The position numbers were made by a program, and so were the translations under genes. Source: Clostridiales bacterium DTU069 (GTDB lineage: Bacteria > Bacillota > Clostridia > DSM-8532). From it: a stretch of 47,799 nt of DNA. Position 1 is the stretch's first letter; each line of letters starts with the position of its first letter. Location of the stretch: contig LFRV01000060.1 of NCBI GenBank assembly GCA_001512485.1, positions 1 to 47,799 of the forward strand, read 5' to 3'. Positions 26,003-34,299 of the stretch are shown piece by piece. The notes beneath the pieces are model-generated. The model saw only the letters and a program-made list of their open reading frames with translations, was not told where the DNA came from and made no database searches.

Positions 26003-26122
26003 TCGTCGTCACCGAATGCACCCGAACCAGGGCCGCGTACCCACCGGAACGCGGCAGCAATGCCTCGACCCGTTAACTACCCGCTGTGTTGTGGCATTAT
26101 TCCCGCGGGTCCTGCTTCGGGT
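26003..26122. repeat. Dispersed inverted-repeat element, copy A
   Basis: A 120-bp element. Its left end TCGTCGTCACCGAATGCACC (26003-26022) matches the reverse complement of 34245-34264 at 17 of 20 bases, and its right end CGCGGGTCCTGCTTCGGGT (26104-26122) matches the reverse complement of 34194-34212 at 18 of 19. Within it ACCCGAA pairs with TTCGGGT, GCCGCGT (26032-26038) with ACGCGGC (26049-26055), and AATGCC with GGCATT, so it can fold into a branched structure. It occupies much of the gap between the DUF2156 gene and the purE promoter. Confidence 0.75.
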
Positions 26123-26171
26123 ACTTTCGAACAATAATAACCAATAAACGGAAAAAAAGGCTCGCATTTTA

Positions 26172-26200
26172 TTGACAAGCATAGCGGCTTTTGTTATAAA
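26172..26200 (+). promoter_or_regulatory. Promoter of the purE operon, with candidate PurBoxes upstream
   Basis: TTGACA (26172-26177), a 17-base spacer and TATAAA (26195-26200). At 26124-26138 CTTTCGAACAATAAT resembles the Bacillus PurBox (core CGAAC), and at 26160-26164 GCTCG is a near-match in the opposite orientation. The first lies about 75 bases upstream of the expected start point, close to where PurBox1 sits in B. subtilis. The promoter is strong evidence; the PurR sites are tentative. Confidence 0.7.
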
Positions 26201-26231
26201 TATAACGTAATGATATGCCCAGGTGTATCAC

Positions 26232-26270
26232 AACAGCGTTAAAAATTGCTTTGCAATTCTTAACGCTGTT
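26232..26270 (+). promoter_or_regulatory. Long stem-loop in the purE 5' leader
   Basis: AACAGCGTTAA pairs with TTAACGCTGTT and, after one mismatch, AATTGC pairs with GCAATT around a 3-base loop. It lies between the promoter and purE with no T-run directly after it. No purine riboswitch consensus is visible, so this is not that riboswitch. Confidence 0.6.
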
Positions 26271-26319
26271 CCAGCAATCTTGTTTCCATTTCTTAGGAAA
26301 AAAAGACGGAGGAAAACAG

Positions 26320-26835
26320 ATGTTCAGCAATCCTAAAGTAGCGGTTATAATGGGCAGTGATTCCGATTTTCCGGTCGTTGAAGGCTGTATAAAGGTATTA
26401 AAAGATTTTGGGGTGGATTTTAAGGTAATGGTATGTTCCGCCCACAGGACACCCGATAAAGCCGCGGCATTCTCCCGGAAAGCCGAAGAAAACGGTTATG
26501 ACGCGATAATAGCCGCTGCCGGGAAAGCGGCGCATCTTCCGGGCATACTTGCGGCATATACGGTGCTTCCCGTTATAGGCCTGCCGATAAAGTCGTCAAC
26601 ACTTGACGGGCTGGATTCTCTTTTGTCCATTGTTCAGATGCCCGCCGGGATTCCGGTGGCAACCGTGGCTATAAATGGGAGTGAAAATGCCGCCCTGCTC
26701 GCGGTCCAGGTACTCGCGGGCAAATATCCCGAATTGAGGGAAAAGCTCCGCCGGTTCAAAGAGGATATGAGAATATCGGTTGAAGAAAAGGATAAGCATT
26801 TAAGAAATAAACTTAACGAGCATTACTATGCGTAA
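26320..26835 (+). CDS. purE: N5-carboxyaminoimidazole ribonucleotide mutase (class I PurE)
   Basis: A 171-residue PurE with [12 protein letters not shown] at residues 7-18, the SAHRTPDKA loop and [15 protein letters not shown], the residues that bind the ribonucleotide phosphate and carry the catalytic His in class I enzymes. It converts N5-CAIR to CAIR in purine synthesis, usually with PurK supplying substrate. The ATG at 26320 has GGAGG eight bases ahead; an in-frame Met 105 bases upstream lies across the leader hairpin and is rejected. It is first in the purE-M-N-H-D cluster. Confidence 0.93.
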   Translation: MFSNPKVAVIMGSDSDFPVVEGCIKVLKDFGVDFKVMVCSAHRTPDKAAAFSRKAEENGYDAIIAAAGKAAHLPGILAAYTVLPVIGLPIKSSTLDGLDSLLSIVQMPAGIPVATVAINGSENAALLAVQVLAGKYPELREKLRRFKEDMRISVEEKDKHLRNKLNEHYYA

Positions 26836-26852
26836 TACATTGGAAAATTCGT

Positions 26853-26897
26853 GGCCGGGGCGGGATGCAGGGTGTCATCCGGCCGCTTTAAGTTTTT
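26853..26897 (+). terminator. Stem-loop and T-rich tract between purE and purM
   Basis: GGCCGG and GGATG on the left pair with CATCC and GGCC on the right, followed by GCTTTAAGTTTTT. It may partly terminate after purE and attenuate the rest of the operon. Confidence 0.55.
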
Positions 26898-26927
26898 AAA
26901 AAAAGTGAAACGGGAGGAGCGGAAAGC

Positions 26928-27950
26928 ATGACAAGTTACAGGGATGCGGGTGTTGATGTAACTGCCGGGTATAAAGCTGTTGAACTTATGAAAAAGCATG
27001 TGGAAAAGACGATTCGTCCTGAAGTGCTTACCTGCATCGGAGGTTTTGGAGGTTTATTCTCACTGGAGAATATTGATATAAAAAAGCCGGTTCTGGTTTC
27101 AGGCACCGACGGTGTCGGTACGAAACTAAAACTGGCTTTTTTAGTGGATAAACATGATACCGTCGGGATCGATTGTGTTGCAATGTGCGTTAACGATATT
27201 ATATGCAGCGGCGCGCAGCCATTGTTTTTTCTTGACTACATCGCAACCGGCAAAATATATCCCGAGAAGATAGAAAGAATCGTGAAAGGCATATCCGACG
27301 GATGCCAAATGGCGGGGTGCGCGCTGCTCGGCGGAGAAACCGCGGAAATGCCCGGCTTTTATTCTGAACATGAATATGATCTTGCCGGTTTCGCGGTTGG
27401 TATAGTTGACAGGGACAAAATTATTGACGGCAGGTTAATAAAAGAAGGGGACAAAATTATAGGTCTTGCTTCAAGCGGGGTACACAGCAACGGTTTTTCG
27501 CTTGTAAGGAAAATAATCGATATCAATAAACTGTCGCTGGATTCGTATAACGGTGAATTGGGCGCCGTTATAGGAGAAACACTGCTTGAGCCGACGCGGA
27601 TATATGTAAAAGCGATACAAAGCGTGCTGAAAAAATATGAGATTAAAGGAATAGCAAATATTACCGGGGGCGGCTTCATTGAAAATATTCCGAGAATAAT
27701 CCCGGAAGGATTAAGGGCTGTTATCAGTAAGGGTACATGGCCGGTTCTTCCTGTTTTTGATTTTATTAAGAATTTGGGAAGCGTACCCGAGACTGATATG
27801 TTTAACACATTCAATATGGGCATTGGAATGGTTATTGTCGCCGACAGCGCAATAAGCGGTGAATTGACGGCGTATTTGAACGAAATAGGCGAAAACGCCT
27901 ATTTGATAGGTGAAATTGAAAAAGGCGAGGGACAAATACATATATGCTGA
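26928..27950 (+). CDS. purM: Phosphoribosylformylglycinamidine cyclo-ligase (AIR synthetase)
   Basis: A 340-residue enzyme of normal length. The family motifs [14 protein letters not shown] near residue 58, [11 protein letters not shown] near residue 137 and [15 protein letters not shown] near residue 245 are intact. It closes the imidazole ring of AIR with ATP. GGGAGGAG precedes the ATG. Its last seven bases overlap the start of purN, indicating translational coupling. Confidence 0.95.
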   Translation: MTSYRDAGVDVTAGYKAVELMKKHVEKTIRPEVLTCIGGFGGLFSLENIDIKKPVLVSGTDGVGTKLKLAFLVDKHDTVGIDCVAMCVNDIICSGAQPLFFLDYIATGKIYPEKIERIVKGISDGCQMAGCALLGGETAEMPGFYSEHEYDLAGFAVGIVDRDKIIDGRLIKEGDKIIGLASSGVHSNGFSLVRKIIDINKLSLDSYNGELGAVIGETLLEPTRIYVKAIQSVLKKYEIKGIANITGGGFIENIPRIIPEGLRAVISKGTWPVLPVFDFIKNLGSVPETDMFNTFNMGIGMVIVADSAISGELTAYLNEIGENAYLIGEIEKGEGQIHIC

Positions 27951-28567
27951 ATATAGGTGTAATGGTATCCGGAGGGGGTACAAACCTTCAAGCCATATTG
28001 GACAGGATAGAGGACGGAACGTTAAGCGATTGTCGGGTTGTCACCGTCGTTTCAAGCAGGGAAGGCGCTTATGCGCTCGAGCGGGCAAAAAAACACGGAA
28101 TTAATACAACCGTCATTTCCAGGAAAAATTTTAACAGCATTGACGAGTATGATCAGGCGCTAATACGGCATATGCGAAGCCATAAGGTCGGGCTCGTGGT
28201 TCTTGCGGGGTTTTTAAGCCTTCTTGGCGAGAGATTTGTACAGGAATATAAAAATTCGATTATAAACGTACATCCGTCGCTTATCCCTTCATTTTGCGGC
28301 AAAGGCTATTATGGGATAATACCGCATCAAAAAGCGTTGGAATACGGGGTAAAAATTACCGGAGCCACCGTGCATTTTGTCGAACCGGAATATGATTCAG
28401 GTCCTATTATACTCCAGAAGGCGATCGAAGTTTTGCCGGACGACACGCCCGAAATCCTTCAAAAGAGAGTTATGGAGCAGTGCGAGTGGCAGATCCTTCC
28501 TGAAGCGATACGTTTATTCTCGCAGGGAAGGCTCTCGGTTGAAGGACGAAAAGTTATTATCAAATAG
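27944..28567 (+). CDS. purN: Phosphoribosylglycinamide formyltransferase
   Basis: A 207-residue folate-dependent GAR transformylase. The phosphate loop [11 protein letters not shown], the catalytic NVHPSLIP with Asn and His, and the Asp in EYDSGPII are all present. It transfers a formyl group from 10-formyltetrahydrofolate to GAR. The segment after HPSLIPSF reads CGKGYYG, as in clostridial homologues. It overlaps purM by seven bases, which leaves the ribosome site inside purM. Confidence 0.95.
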   Translation: MLNIGVMVSGGGTNLQAILDRIEDGTLSDCRVVTVVSSREGAYALERAKKHGINTTVISRKNFNSIDEYDQALIRHMRSHKVGLVVLAGFLSLLGERFVQEYKNSIINVHPSLIPSFCGKGYYGIIPHQKALEYGVKITGATVHFVEPEYDSGPIILQKAIEVLPDDTPEILQKRVMEQCEWQILPEAIRLFSQGRLSVEGRKVIIK

Positions 28568-28643
28568 TTTGTTGCCTGGCATTCTTAAATTATGAGTGAT
28601 ATATTTGAATATAATATATTTATTTTTGATTGGAGTGGTTTTT

Positions 28644-30188
28644 GTGTTGAAAAGAGCGTTGATAAGCGTTTCCGACAAGACGGGCATTGTAGAATTCGCG
28701 AAAGAACTGCAGAGCCTCGGAATAGAAATTATCTCCACAGGGGGTACCGCTTCCCTGCTTGAAAAAAACGGCGTTAAGGTAATGGGGATCTCGGAGATTA
28801 CAGGTTTTCCCGAGTGCCTTGACGGAAGGGTAAAGACCCTTCATCCGAAGGTTCATGGGGGCTTGCTCGCAATACGAAGCAATCCGGATCATATGAAACA
28901 GATTAAGGAACTCGGAATTGAACCGATAGATATGGTAGTAGTAAACCTGTACCCTTTCAAACAGACAATACTGAAGGGCAACGTATCTATAGAAGAGGCT
29001 ATTGAAAATATAGATATCGGAGGCCCGACAATGCTCCGTTCGGCCGCGAAAAATTACCAGGATGTTGTTGTTCTCGTAGACCCGGCCGATTACGAGCCTG
29101 TGCTTAACGAACTCAGGCAGACACAGGAAGTATCGCTTAAAACAAAATTCCGCTTAAGCTACAAGGTATTTGAACACACAAGCCATTACGATACGCTTAT
29201 CCAGCAGTATCTGCGCTCAAAGCTTGACGAGGAGTTTTTTCCGGCAACACTTACACTTACGTTTGAAAAGGCGCAGGACATGCGCTATGGGGAGAACCCT
29301 CACCAGAAAGCGGTATTCTATAAAGAAATCGGCACCTGCGTAGGCTGTCTTACCGAAGCTGAACAGCTTCACGGAAAGGAACTGTCGTTTAATAACATTA
29401 ACGACGCAAACGGCGCATTGGAGTTATTGAAAGAGTTTGACGAGCCGACGGTTGTAGCAGTAAAGCACGCAAACCCGTGCGGCGTCGGCAGTGCCGATTC
29501 GATTTATGAAGCATATATGAAAGCGTATGAAGCCGATCCTGTTTCGATATTCGGCGGCATAGTAGCGGCAAACAGGGAGATAGACGCAAAAACGGCGGAG
29601 GAAATGAATAAAATTTTCCTTGAAATAGTAATAGCTCCTTCTTTTACGGAACAGGCTCTTGAAATATTGAAGAACAAAAAAAATATACGCCTGCTGAAGC
29701 TGCCCAATATATCACAGAAAATACCCGAGGGTGCGTACGACATGAAGAAGGTGGGCGGCGGGCTTCTGGTACAAAATATAAACAACGTGCTTTATGACGA
29801 TGAAGATATTATGGTTGTAACCGAAAAACAGCCTGACGCGGAGGAACTTGAAACGATGAAGTTCGCTATGAAAGTTGTAAAACATACGAAATCAAATGCG
29901 ATAGTTCTCGCGAAAAACAAGCAGACAATTGGTATCGGACCCGGCCAGGCAAACCGTATAACCTCGGCGAGGATAGCGATTGCAAATGGAAAAGAAAAAT
30001 GCAAAGGCGCGGTTATGGCGTCGGACGCTTTTTTCCCGTTCCCGGACTGTGTTGAGGCCGCGCATGAGGCGGGTGTTACCGCTATAATACAGCCAGGCGG
30101 CTCGGTAAGGGATAATGAATCTATCGAAGCCTGCAATAAATATGGTATAGCCATGGTATTTACGGGGAAAAGACATTTTAAACATTAA
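28644..30188 (+). CDS. purH: Bifunctional AICAR transformylase/IMP cyclohydrolase
   Basis: A 514-residue enzyme that catalyses the last two steps to IMP. The N-terminal MGS-like IMP cyclohydrolase domain ([46 protein letters not shown]) is followed by the AICAR transformylase domain ([32 protein letters not shown]). The GTG at 28644 is selected because GGAGTGG lies eight bases upstream and the protein then starts at the conserved [12 protein letters not shown] Met 48 bases upstream would add a hydrophobic stretch not seen in the family. Confidence 0.94.
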   Translation: MLKRALISVSDKTGIVEFAKELQSLGIEIISTGGTASLLEKNGVKVMGISEITGFPECLDGRVKTLHPKVHGGLLAIRSNPDHMKQIKELGIEPIDMVVVNLYPFKQTILKGNVSIEEAIENIDIGGPTMLRSAAKNYQDVVVLVDPADYEPVLNELRQTQEVSLKTKFRLSYKVFEHTSHYDTLIQQYLRSKLDEEFFPATLTLTFEKAQDMRYGENPHQKAVFYKEIGTCVGCLTEAEQLHGKELSFNNINDANGALELLKEFDEPTVVAVKHANPCGVGSADSIYEAYMKAYEADPVSIFGGIVAANREIDAKTAEEMNKIFLEIVIAPSFTEQALEILKNKKNIRLLKLPNISQKIPEGAYDMKKVGGGLLVQNINNVLYDDEDIMVVTEKQPDAEELETMKFAMKVVKHTKSNAIVLAKNKQTIGIGPGQANRITSARIAIANGKEKCKGAVMASDAFFPFPDCVEAAHEAGVTAIIQPGGSVRDNESIEACNKYGIAMVFTGKRHFKH

Positions 30189-30224
30189 AACCCTGTACCC
30201 TTATATATTCGTTTTGAGTTAACG

Positions 30225-30243
30225 CCGGCCCAACAGGGGCCGG
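30225..30243 (+). terminator. GC-rich stem-loop between purH and purD
   Basis: CCGGCCC and GGGCCGG pair around a 5-base loop, followed by TGTCTTAAAG, a poor T-tract. It could pause or process the message rather than end it. Confidence 0.4.
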
Positions 30244-30283
30244 TGTCTTAAAGACATTGATAAATACGGGATGGAGGAAGAAA

Positions 30284-31555
30284 ATGAACATACTTGTAGT
30301 CGGTTCCGGCGGAAGGGAGCATGCTATTATATGGAAACTGGCTCAAAGCAGCCGGGTAAGCAGATTATACTGCGCGCCGGGAAACGGCGGCATAAGCGAG
30401 CTTGCCGAATGCATTCCCGTTAGCGTAAACAATATTGAAGGAATTGTCGAAGCGTCTAAACAGATAAAAGCGGATATGGTTGTTGTCGCTCCTGATAATC
30501 CGCTCGCGGACGGAATGGTAAACGCGCTCGAAGACGCCGGAATAAGGGCTTTCGGCCCGAGACGCGAAGCGGCATTGATTGAAGCCAGCAAGGCGTTTTC
30601 AAAAAATCTTATGAAAAAATACTATATCCCTACGGCCGAATATATGGTATTTGACGACAGCAGGCAGGCAAAACTTTACCTGAAGGATGTTGAGTATCCT
30701 GTTGTCGTTAAAGCCGACGGCCTCGCTTTGGGAAAAGGTGTTATTATATGTAACAATCCCGATGAAGCCGGCGAAGCGGTGTCTAATATAATGGAAAAGA
30801 AACAGTTTGGGGATTCAGGCAGTAAAGTTGTTATAGAAGAATTTCTTGAGGGTAGAGAGGTTTCAATATTAGCGTTTACCGACGGGAAAACAATTATCCC
30901 GATGCTAAGCTCCCAGGATCACAAACGGGCACTGGACGGTGATAAGGGTTTAAACACAGGCGGTATGGGCACATTTTCGCCGAGCCCGTTTTATACTCCC
31001 GATATCGAAAAGGCATGTATCGAAAAAATATTCCTGCCCACGGTCAACGCGTTAAACAACGAAGGCAGGACTTTTAAAGGGGTGCTGTACTTTGGCCTTA
31101 TTCTTACGGAAAAGGGGCCTAAGGTGCTTGAATACAACGCCCGGTTCGGAGATCCCGAAACCCAGGTGCTGCTCCCGCTTTTAAAAAATGATCTTGTTGA
31201 TGTCTTCGACGCTGTTATTGACGGAAGGCTGCATGATATAAAAATCGAATGGAAAGACGAAGCCTGCGTATGTGTTATCATGGCGTCGGGCGGGTATCCC
31301 GGAGAGTACCGGAAGGGTTTCAGGATAACAGGAATGGATGAGGCATTGAAGGATACGAATGTTGTTATTTTTCATGCCGGAACCAGGAGAACCGACGGTC
31401 AGTATTATACCGACGGCGGCCGTGTCATCGGCGTTACCGCATGCGGCGTGAATATAGACAAGGCGAGGGAGAGAGCGTACGAAGCCGTATCAAAAATTAA
31501 TTTTGAAGGGGCCCATTACAGGAGAGATATAGGACTGAACCTTCACCGCTCCTGA
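30284..31555 (+). CDS. purD: Phosphoribosylamine-glycine ligase
   Basis: A 423-residue ATP-grasp enzyme. MNILVVGSGGREHAI is the exact family start and GGAGG precedes it; an in-frame ATG nine codons earlier is not needed. Later motifs VVVKADGLALGKGV, EEFLEGREVS, NTGGMGTFSPSP and EYNARFGDPETQ are all in place. It makes GAR from phosphoribosylamine, glycine and ATP, the substrate of PurN. It ends seven bases before the convergent lipoprotein gene with no clear terminator between them. Confidence 0.95.
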   Translation: MNILVVGSGGREHAIIWKLAQSSRVSRLYCAPGNGGISELAECIPVSVNNIEGIVEASKQIKADMVVVAPDNPLADGMVNALEDAGIRAFGPRREAALIEASKAFSKNLMKKYYIPTAEYMVFDDSRQAKLYLKDVEYPVVVKADGLALGKGVIICNNPDEAGEAVSNIMEKKQFGDSGSKVVIEEFLEGREVSILAFTDGKTIIPMLSSQDHKRALDGDKGLNTGGMGTFSPSPFYTPDIEKACIEKIFLPTVNALNNEGRTFKGVLYFGLILTEKGPKVLEYNARFGDPETQVLLPLLKNDLVDVFDAVIDGRLHDIKIEWKDEACVCVIMASGGYPGEYRKGFRITGMDEALKDTNVVIFHAGTRRTDGQYYTDGGRVIGVTACGVNIDKARERAYEAVSKINFEGAHYRRDIGLNLHRS

Positions 31556-31562
31556 AAAACCT

Positions 31563-32654
31563 CTATTGTCCCTGTCCTTGCGACAGTTCGCTTTCTATTT
31601 CCCGCAGGTTGGACGTGACAAGGTTTGTTCTTAACACCAACAGGTTCAAATCCTGCTTCTGGACGGAATTATTCAGGTCCGCCAGTGAGAATTCAAGCAT
31701 CTGGAAGCTTTGTGATTGATCGTTTTGCATTAACGGTTTTAGTTTTGAGAATTCCTGCTGAAGCAGGTTGGCAAGTTCCTGGGACTTTTCCCAGTCACCC
31801 TGCCCGGCAAAAAAATGAATACCCACTGTCAGGCTTTGTATACGCTTTAACTCTGCGGGTATTTTTGTCCTGTAATAGCTTGAAAACGCGGCAAGCGCTT
31901 CTGCCATCCGAAATGCCGCGATTTGCGCATTTTCAATATCTTCTTCCATAATAAACCGCGACATGTCTTCAAGCGCCGCATTGAAATACCCTGTCTGATT
32001 TGTTGAAATACCTTTATTCACCAGTTCCGGCTGGAGGCTGTTCCAGGTAAAGTAAAGGCTGTCGGTAAGCACCTTTATCATTTTCCAGTTCTCTTCGTTC
32101 CACTGCGAAATACCGAACAGGCTTTGTTCCTGCTTAAAAGTTTTTTCGGTTTCTTTGGCATCGGTTTTTTGTGCATCTTCTTCCGGTTTTTTATCCTGCC
32201 CGTTTTCCTGCTCCTTGTTCTCTTTTTCTTCGCCTCCCTGCCCTTTGCTTCCTTTTTCTTCGCCGGAACCGCCGTTTCCCTGTTCTTCGCTCTTTTTACC
32301 CTCTTTTTCGCCCTGCTGCTTTTCTTCGCTTCCGGCTTCACTTTCCTGTTCTTTTTTATCTGACTCGCCATTGCCGGTTTGCTCTGCCGTGTCCATTTTC
32401 CCGGTTCGGTCAGCGGTAATTTCGGCCAGCATTTGGATTTGCTGCGTTTTAAGCTGCTCTACCATATCCCGGCTGCCGAATATAGGCCCGTTAAGCAATG
32501 TAACGATTTGGTCAAGTTCTTCGTACGCCTGTTCCATCGTATTTGGAATTTGCTCGGCTTCTTCCTCCTTTGCCGATTTATCTTCACCCGGACACCCGGA
32601 AAGCGATATAATCTGAATCAAAATGATAAAAAATAAAAGGATCTTTTTGCACAT
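31563..32654 (-). CDS. Lipoprotein with a charged low-complexity region, function unknown
   Basis: A 363-residue protein I do not recognise. MCKKILLFFIILIQIISLSGC is a signal peptide with lipobox SLSGC (Cys21). Residues about 25-80 are helical. Residues about 85-170 are a Glu/Lys/Gln/Gly-rich tract (runs such as EEKQQGEKEGKKSEEQGNGG) expected to be disordered. The remaining 190 residues are alpha-helical with regularly spaced aromatic and Leu residues (WNEENWKMIKVLTDSLYFTWNSL, DWEKSQELANLLQQEFSKLK). The C-terminal half may be a four-helix-like domain exposed outside the membrane, with the tract as a spacer through the wall. The gene stands alone and reads toward purD. Opposite-strand open frames here arise from the repetitive composition. 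Confidence 0.8.
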   Translation of the reverse strand: MCKKILLFFIILIQIISLSGCPGEDKSAKEEEAEQIPNTMEQAYEELDQIVTLLNGPIFGSRDMVEQLKTQQIQMLAEITADRTGKMDTAEQTGNGESDKKEQESEAGSEEKQQGEKEGKKSEEQGNGGSGEEKGSKGQGGEEKENKEQENGQDKKPEEDAQKTDAKETEKTFKQEQSLFGISQWNEENWKMIKVLTDSLYFTWNSLQPELVNKGISTNQTGYFNAALEDMSRFIMEEDIENAQIAAFRMAEALAAFSSYYRTKIPAELKRIQSLTVGIHFFAGQGDWEKSQELANLLQQEFSKLKPLMQNDQSQSFQMLEFSLADLNNSVQKQDLNLLVLRTNLVTSNLREIESELSQGQGQ

Positions 32655-32770
32655 ACCATTTCACCCTTCTTATATTTTCTTCCTTTCAGTGGTTTCTTAT
32701 ACAATAGAAAATTCTTTTTGAATGAATGTATCAATTGCGGGCAGAATAAATCCGAAAGGAGTTGATACGC

Positions 32771-32926
32771 ATGTTATGGATTATAGCCGCTGTTCTTTTC
32801 GGTTTATGGCTGCTCGGAGTATTAACCGCTTATACGCTGAACGGGCTTATACACATTCTTCTGGTCGTTGCAATCATAACCGTTGTTGTACGGCTTATAA
32901 GGGGAAAAAGGGTTTTTAACAGGTAA
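32771..32926 (+). CDS. lmo0937-family mini membrane protein
   Basis: A 51-residue protein, MLWIIAAVLFGLWLLGVLTA onward, with two hydrophobic helices (about 2-20 and 25-42) separated by YTLNG and a basic tail RLIRGKRVFNR. This is the pattern of the small DUF5670/lmo0937 family found across Firmicutes and other bacteria, function unknown. GGAG lies 12 bases before the ATG with GTTGATACGC between. It is the only frame here with a ribosome site; a longer overlapping frame starting at 32722 has none. Confidence 0.8.
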   Translation: MLWIIAAVLFGLWLLGVLTAYTLNGLIHILLVVAIITVVVRLIRGKRVFNR

Positions 32927-32979
32927 TAAATATATTCGGAAGCTGCTTTGTTTAGCCCGAATAAACCGCTGTAAGGAAT

Positions 32980-33008
32980 AAAAAAACCGGGTTTTTATAT
33001 CAACCCGG
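32980..33008 (-). terminator. Terminator of ldh
   Basis: On the minus strand CCGGGTT and AACCCGG pair and are followed by seven T residues. The stem includes the ldh stop codon. Confidence 0.85.
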
Positions 33009-33971
33009 GGATATATTCAAATTAAGTTTGTCCTGTATCTCTTTTAGGGTATCTGCCGATTTCTTAAGCATTGCTTCTTCCTCGCTGCTTAACGGTATTT
33101 CAAGAATACGGTTAACCCCGTTTCTGTCCACTACCGTAGGAACGCTCAGGCATACGTCGTAAATATCGTACTGTCCTTGAAGCAGGCTTGACACCGTTAA
33201 TATTGAAAATTCGTCACGCATTATTGCTTCGGTAATTCTTTTCACCGCGAGAGCTACTGCATAGTAAGTAGCTCCTTTTGCGTTAATTATTTCATAAGCG
33301 GCATTTTTTACATCATTGAATATTTCCTTGCGTTTTTGGCCTCCTGTACAGCATTGGCACATTTCGCAGTATTTCTCCATCTTTATTCCGGCTATTGTTG
33401 TAGTGCTCCATACGGGCAGTTCGGTATCACCGTGCTCTCCGATTATATATCCGTGAATATTGCGCGTATCAACACCAACATGCTCTCCTATCAAATAACG
33501 AAACCTGGCGGTATCCAATACGGTGCCCGAACCTATAACTTTCCCGACAGGCCAGCCGGATATTTTCGAAACAACATATGTCAATATATCGACAGGGTTC
33601 GTTACGACGAGTATTATCGTTTCATCGGGTGAATTATACTTAACTATCTCGGGAACAATGCGTTTAAAAATTTCAGTATTCTTATATACAAGATCGAGCC
33701 TTGTTTCGCCCTCTTTTTGATTCGCTCCCGCCGAAATGATGACTATATCCGAGTCCCTGCTGTCTTCATAAAAACCCTGGTATATTTTAACCGGCATCGC
33801 AAACGGCATCCCGTGATTCAAATCCATTACTTCGCCTTTTGCCTTTTTTTCATTAAGGTCTATTAATACCATTTCCGAAAACAAACCGCTTGTCATAAGC
33901 GTATAGGCGGTTGTTGAACCAACAAATCCCGTTCCGACAATTGTTACTTTGCGAACATCTTTCGTACTCAT
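33000..33971 (-). CDS. ldh: L-lactate dehydrogenase
   Basis: A 323-residue NAD-dependent dehydrogenase. The Rossmann motif [12 protein letters not shown] is followed by [15 protein letters not shown] with Asp for NAD, the substrate loop [14 protein letters not shown] (Gln at the specificity position and catalytic Arg), [12 protein letters not shown] and the catalytic His in [13 protein letters not shown]. The Gln of ANQKEGE favours pyruvate over oxaloacetate, so lactate rather than malate dehydrogenase. The start at 33971 has GAAAGGGTG upstream; the 42 residues before it lack homologous features. In fermenting Clostridia it recycles NADH. A TATAAT box lies at 34022-34017 on its strand, with no clear -35. 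Confidence 0.93.
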   Translation of the reverse strand: MSTKDVRKVTIVGTGFVGSTTAYTLMTSGLFSEMVLIDLNEKKAKGEVMDLNHGMPFAMPVKIYQGFYEDSRDSDIVIISAGANQKEGETRLDLVYKNTEIFKRIVPEIVKYNSPDETIILVVTNPVDILTYVVSKISGWPVGKVIGSGTVLDTARFRYLIGEHVGVDTRNIHGYIIGEHGDTELPVWSTTTIAGIKMEKYCEMCQCCTGGQKRKEIFNDVKNAAYEIINAKGATYYAVALAVKRITEAIMRDEFSILTVSSLLQGQYDIYDVCLSVPTVVDRNGVNRILEIPLSSEEEAMLKKSADTLKEIQDKLNLNISPG

Positions 33972-34193
33972 ATTCGTAACGCACCCTTTCAAAAAAGATT
34001 TACGAGCGGCATTTTTATTATAGTATATTTTCCCACAGAATATCCGGGAATAAACAAACAGTGACGCAGGCTTTCGTAAAATATACTCTATACGCATGAC
34101 TGTTCTGTATAAGGTATTAACACATAAAATGCAAGAAAAAAAGTGATTTAGAACTTCTATGGAAGATCCTGTTATGTTATATTAATTGTAAAC

Positions 34194-34264
34194 ACCCGAA
34201 CCAGGACCCGCGTAAATAGTGTCGTATAAAAAGCAGGTGGCTCTGGTGCTTTCGGTGATGATGA
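34194..34264. repeat. Dispersed inverted-repeat element, copy B (inverted relative to copy A)
   Basis: A 71-bp element whose two ends match the two ends of copy A on the opposite strand (18/19 and 17/20 bases) with a shorter, unrelated middle. CACCCGAA..CCAG at the left can pair with CTGG..TTTCGGTG at the right. It lies in the 328-base gap between ldh and uxaC, 35 bases before the uxaC start, so it may be part of the uxaC leader. The rest of that gap holds only the ldh promoter region. Confidence 0.75.
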
Positions 34265-34299
34265 GCGGCACGAATACAGGATTAAGGAGGAATTAAAAT

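Noticed and set aside
26207-26319. Purine riboswitch before purE
   Set aside because: The three-stem consensus with its conserved loop bases is absent; only a single long hairpin is present.
32078-32616. Several long frames on both strands over the lipoprotein gene
   Set aside because: They mirror the Glu/Lys-rich low-complexity tract in other frames and lack ribosome sites.
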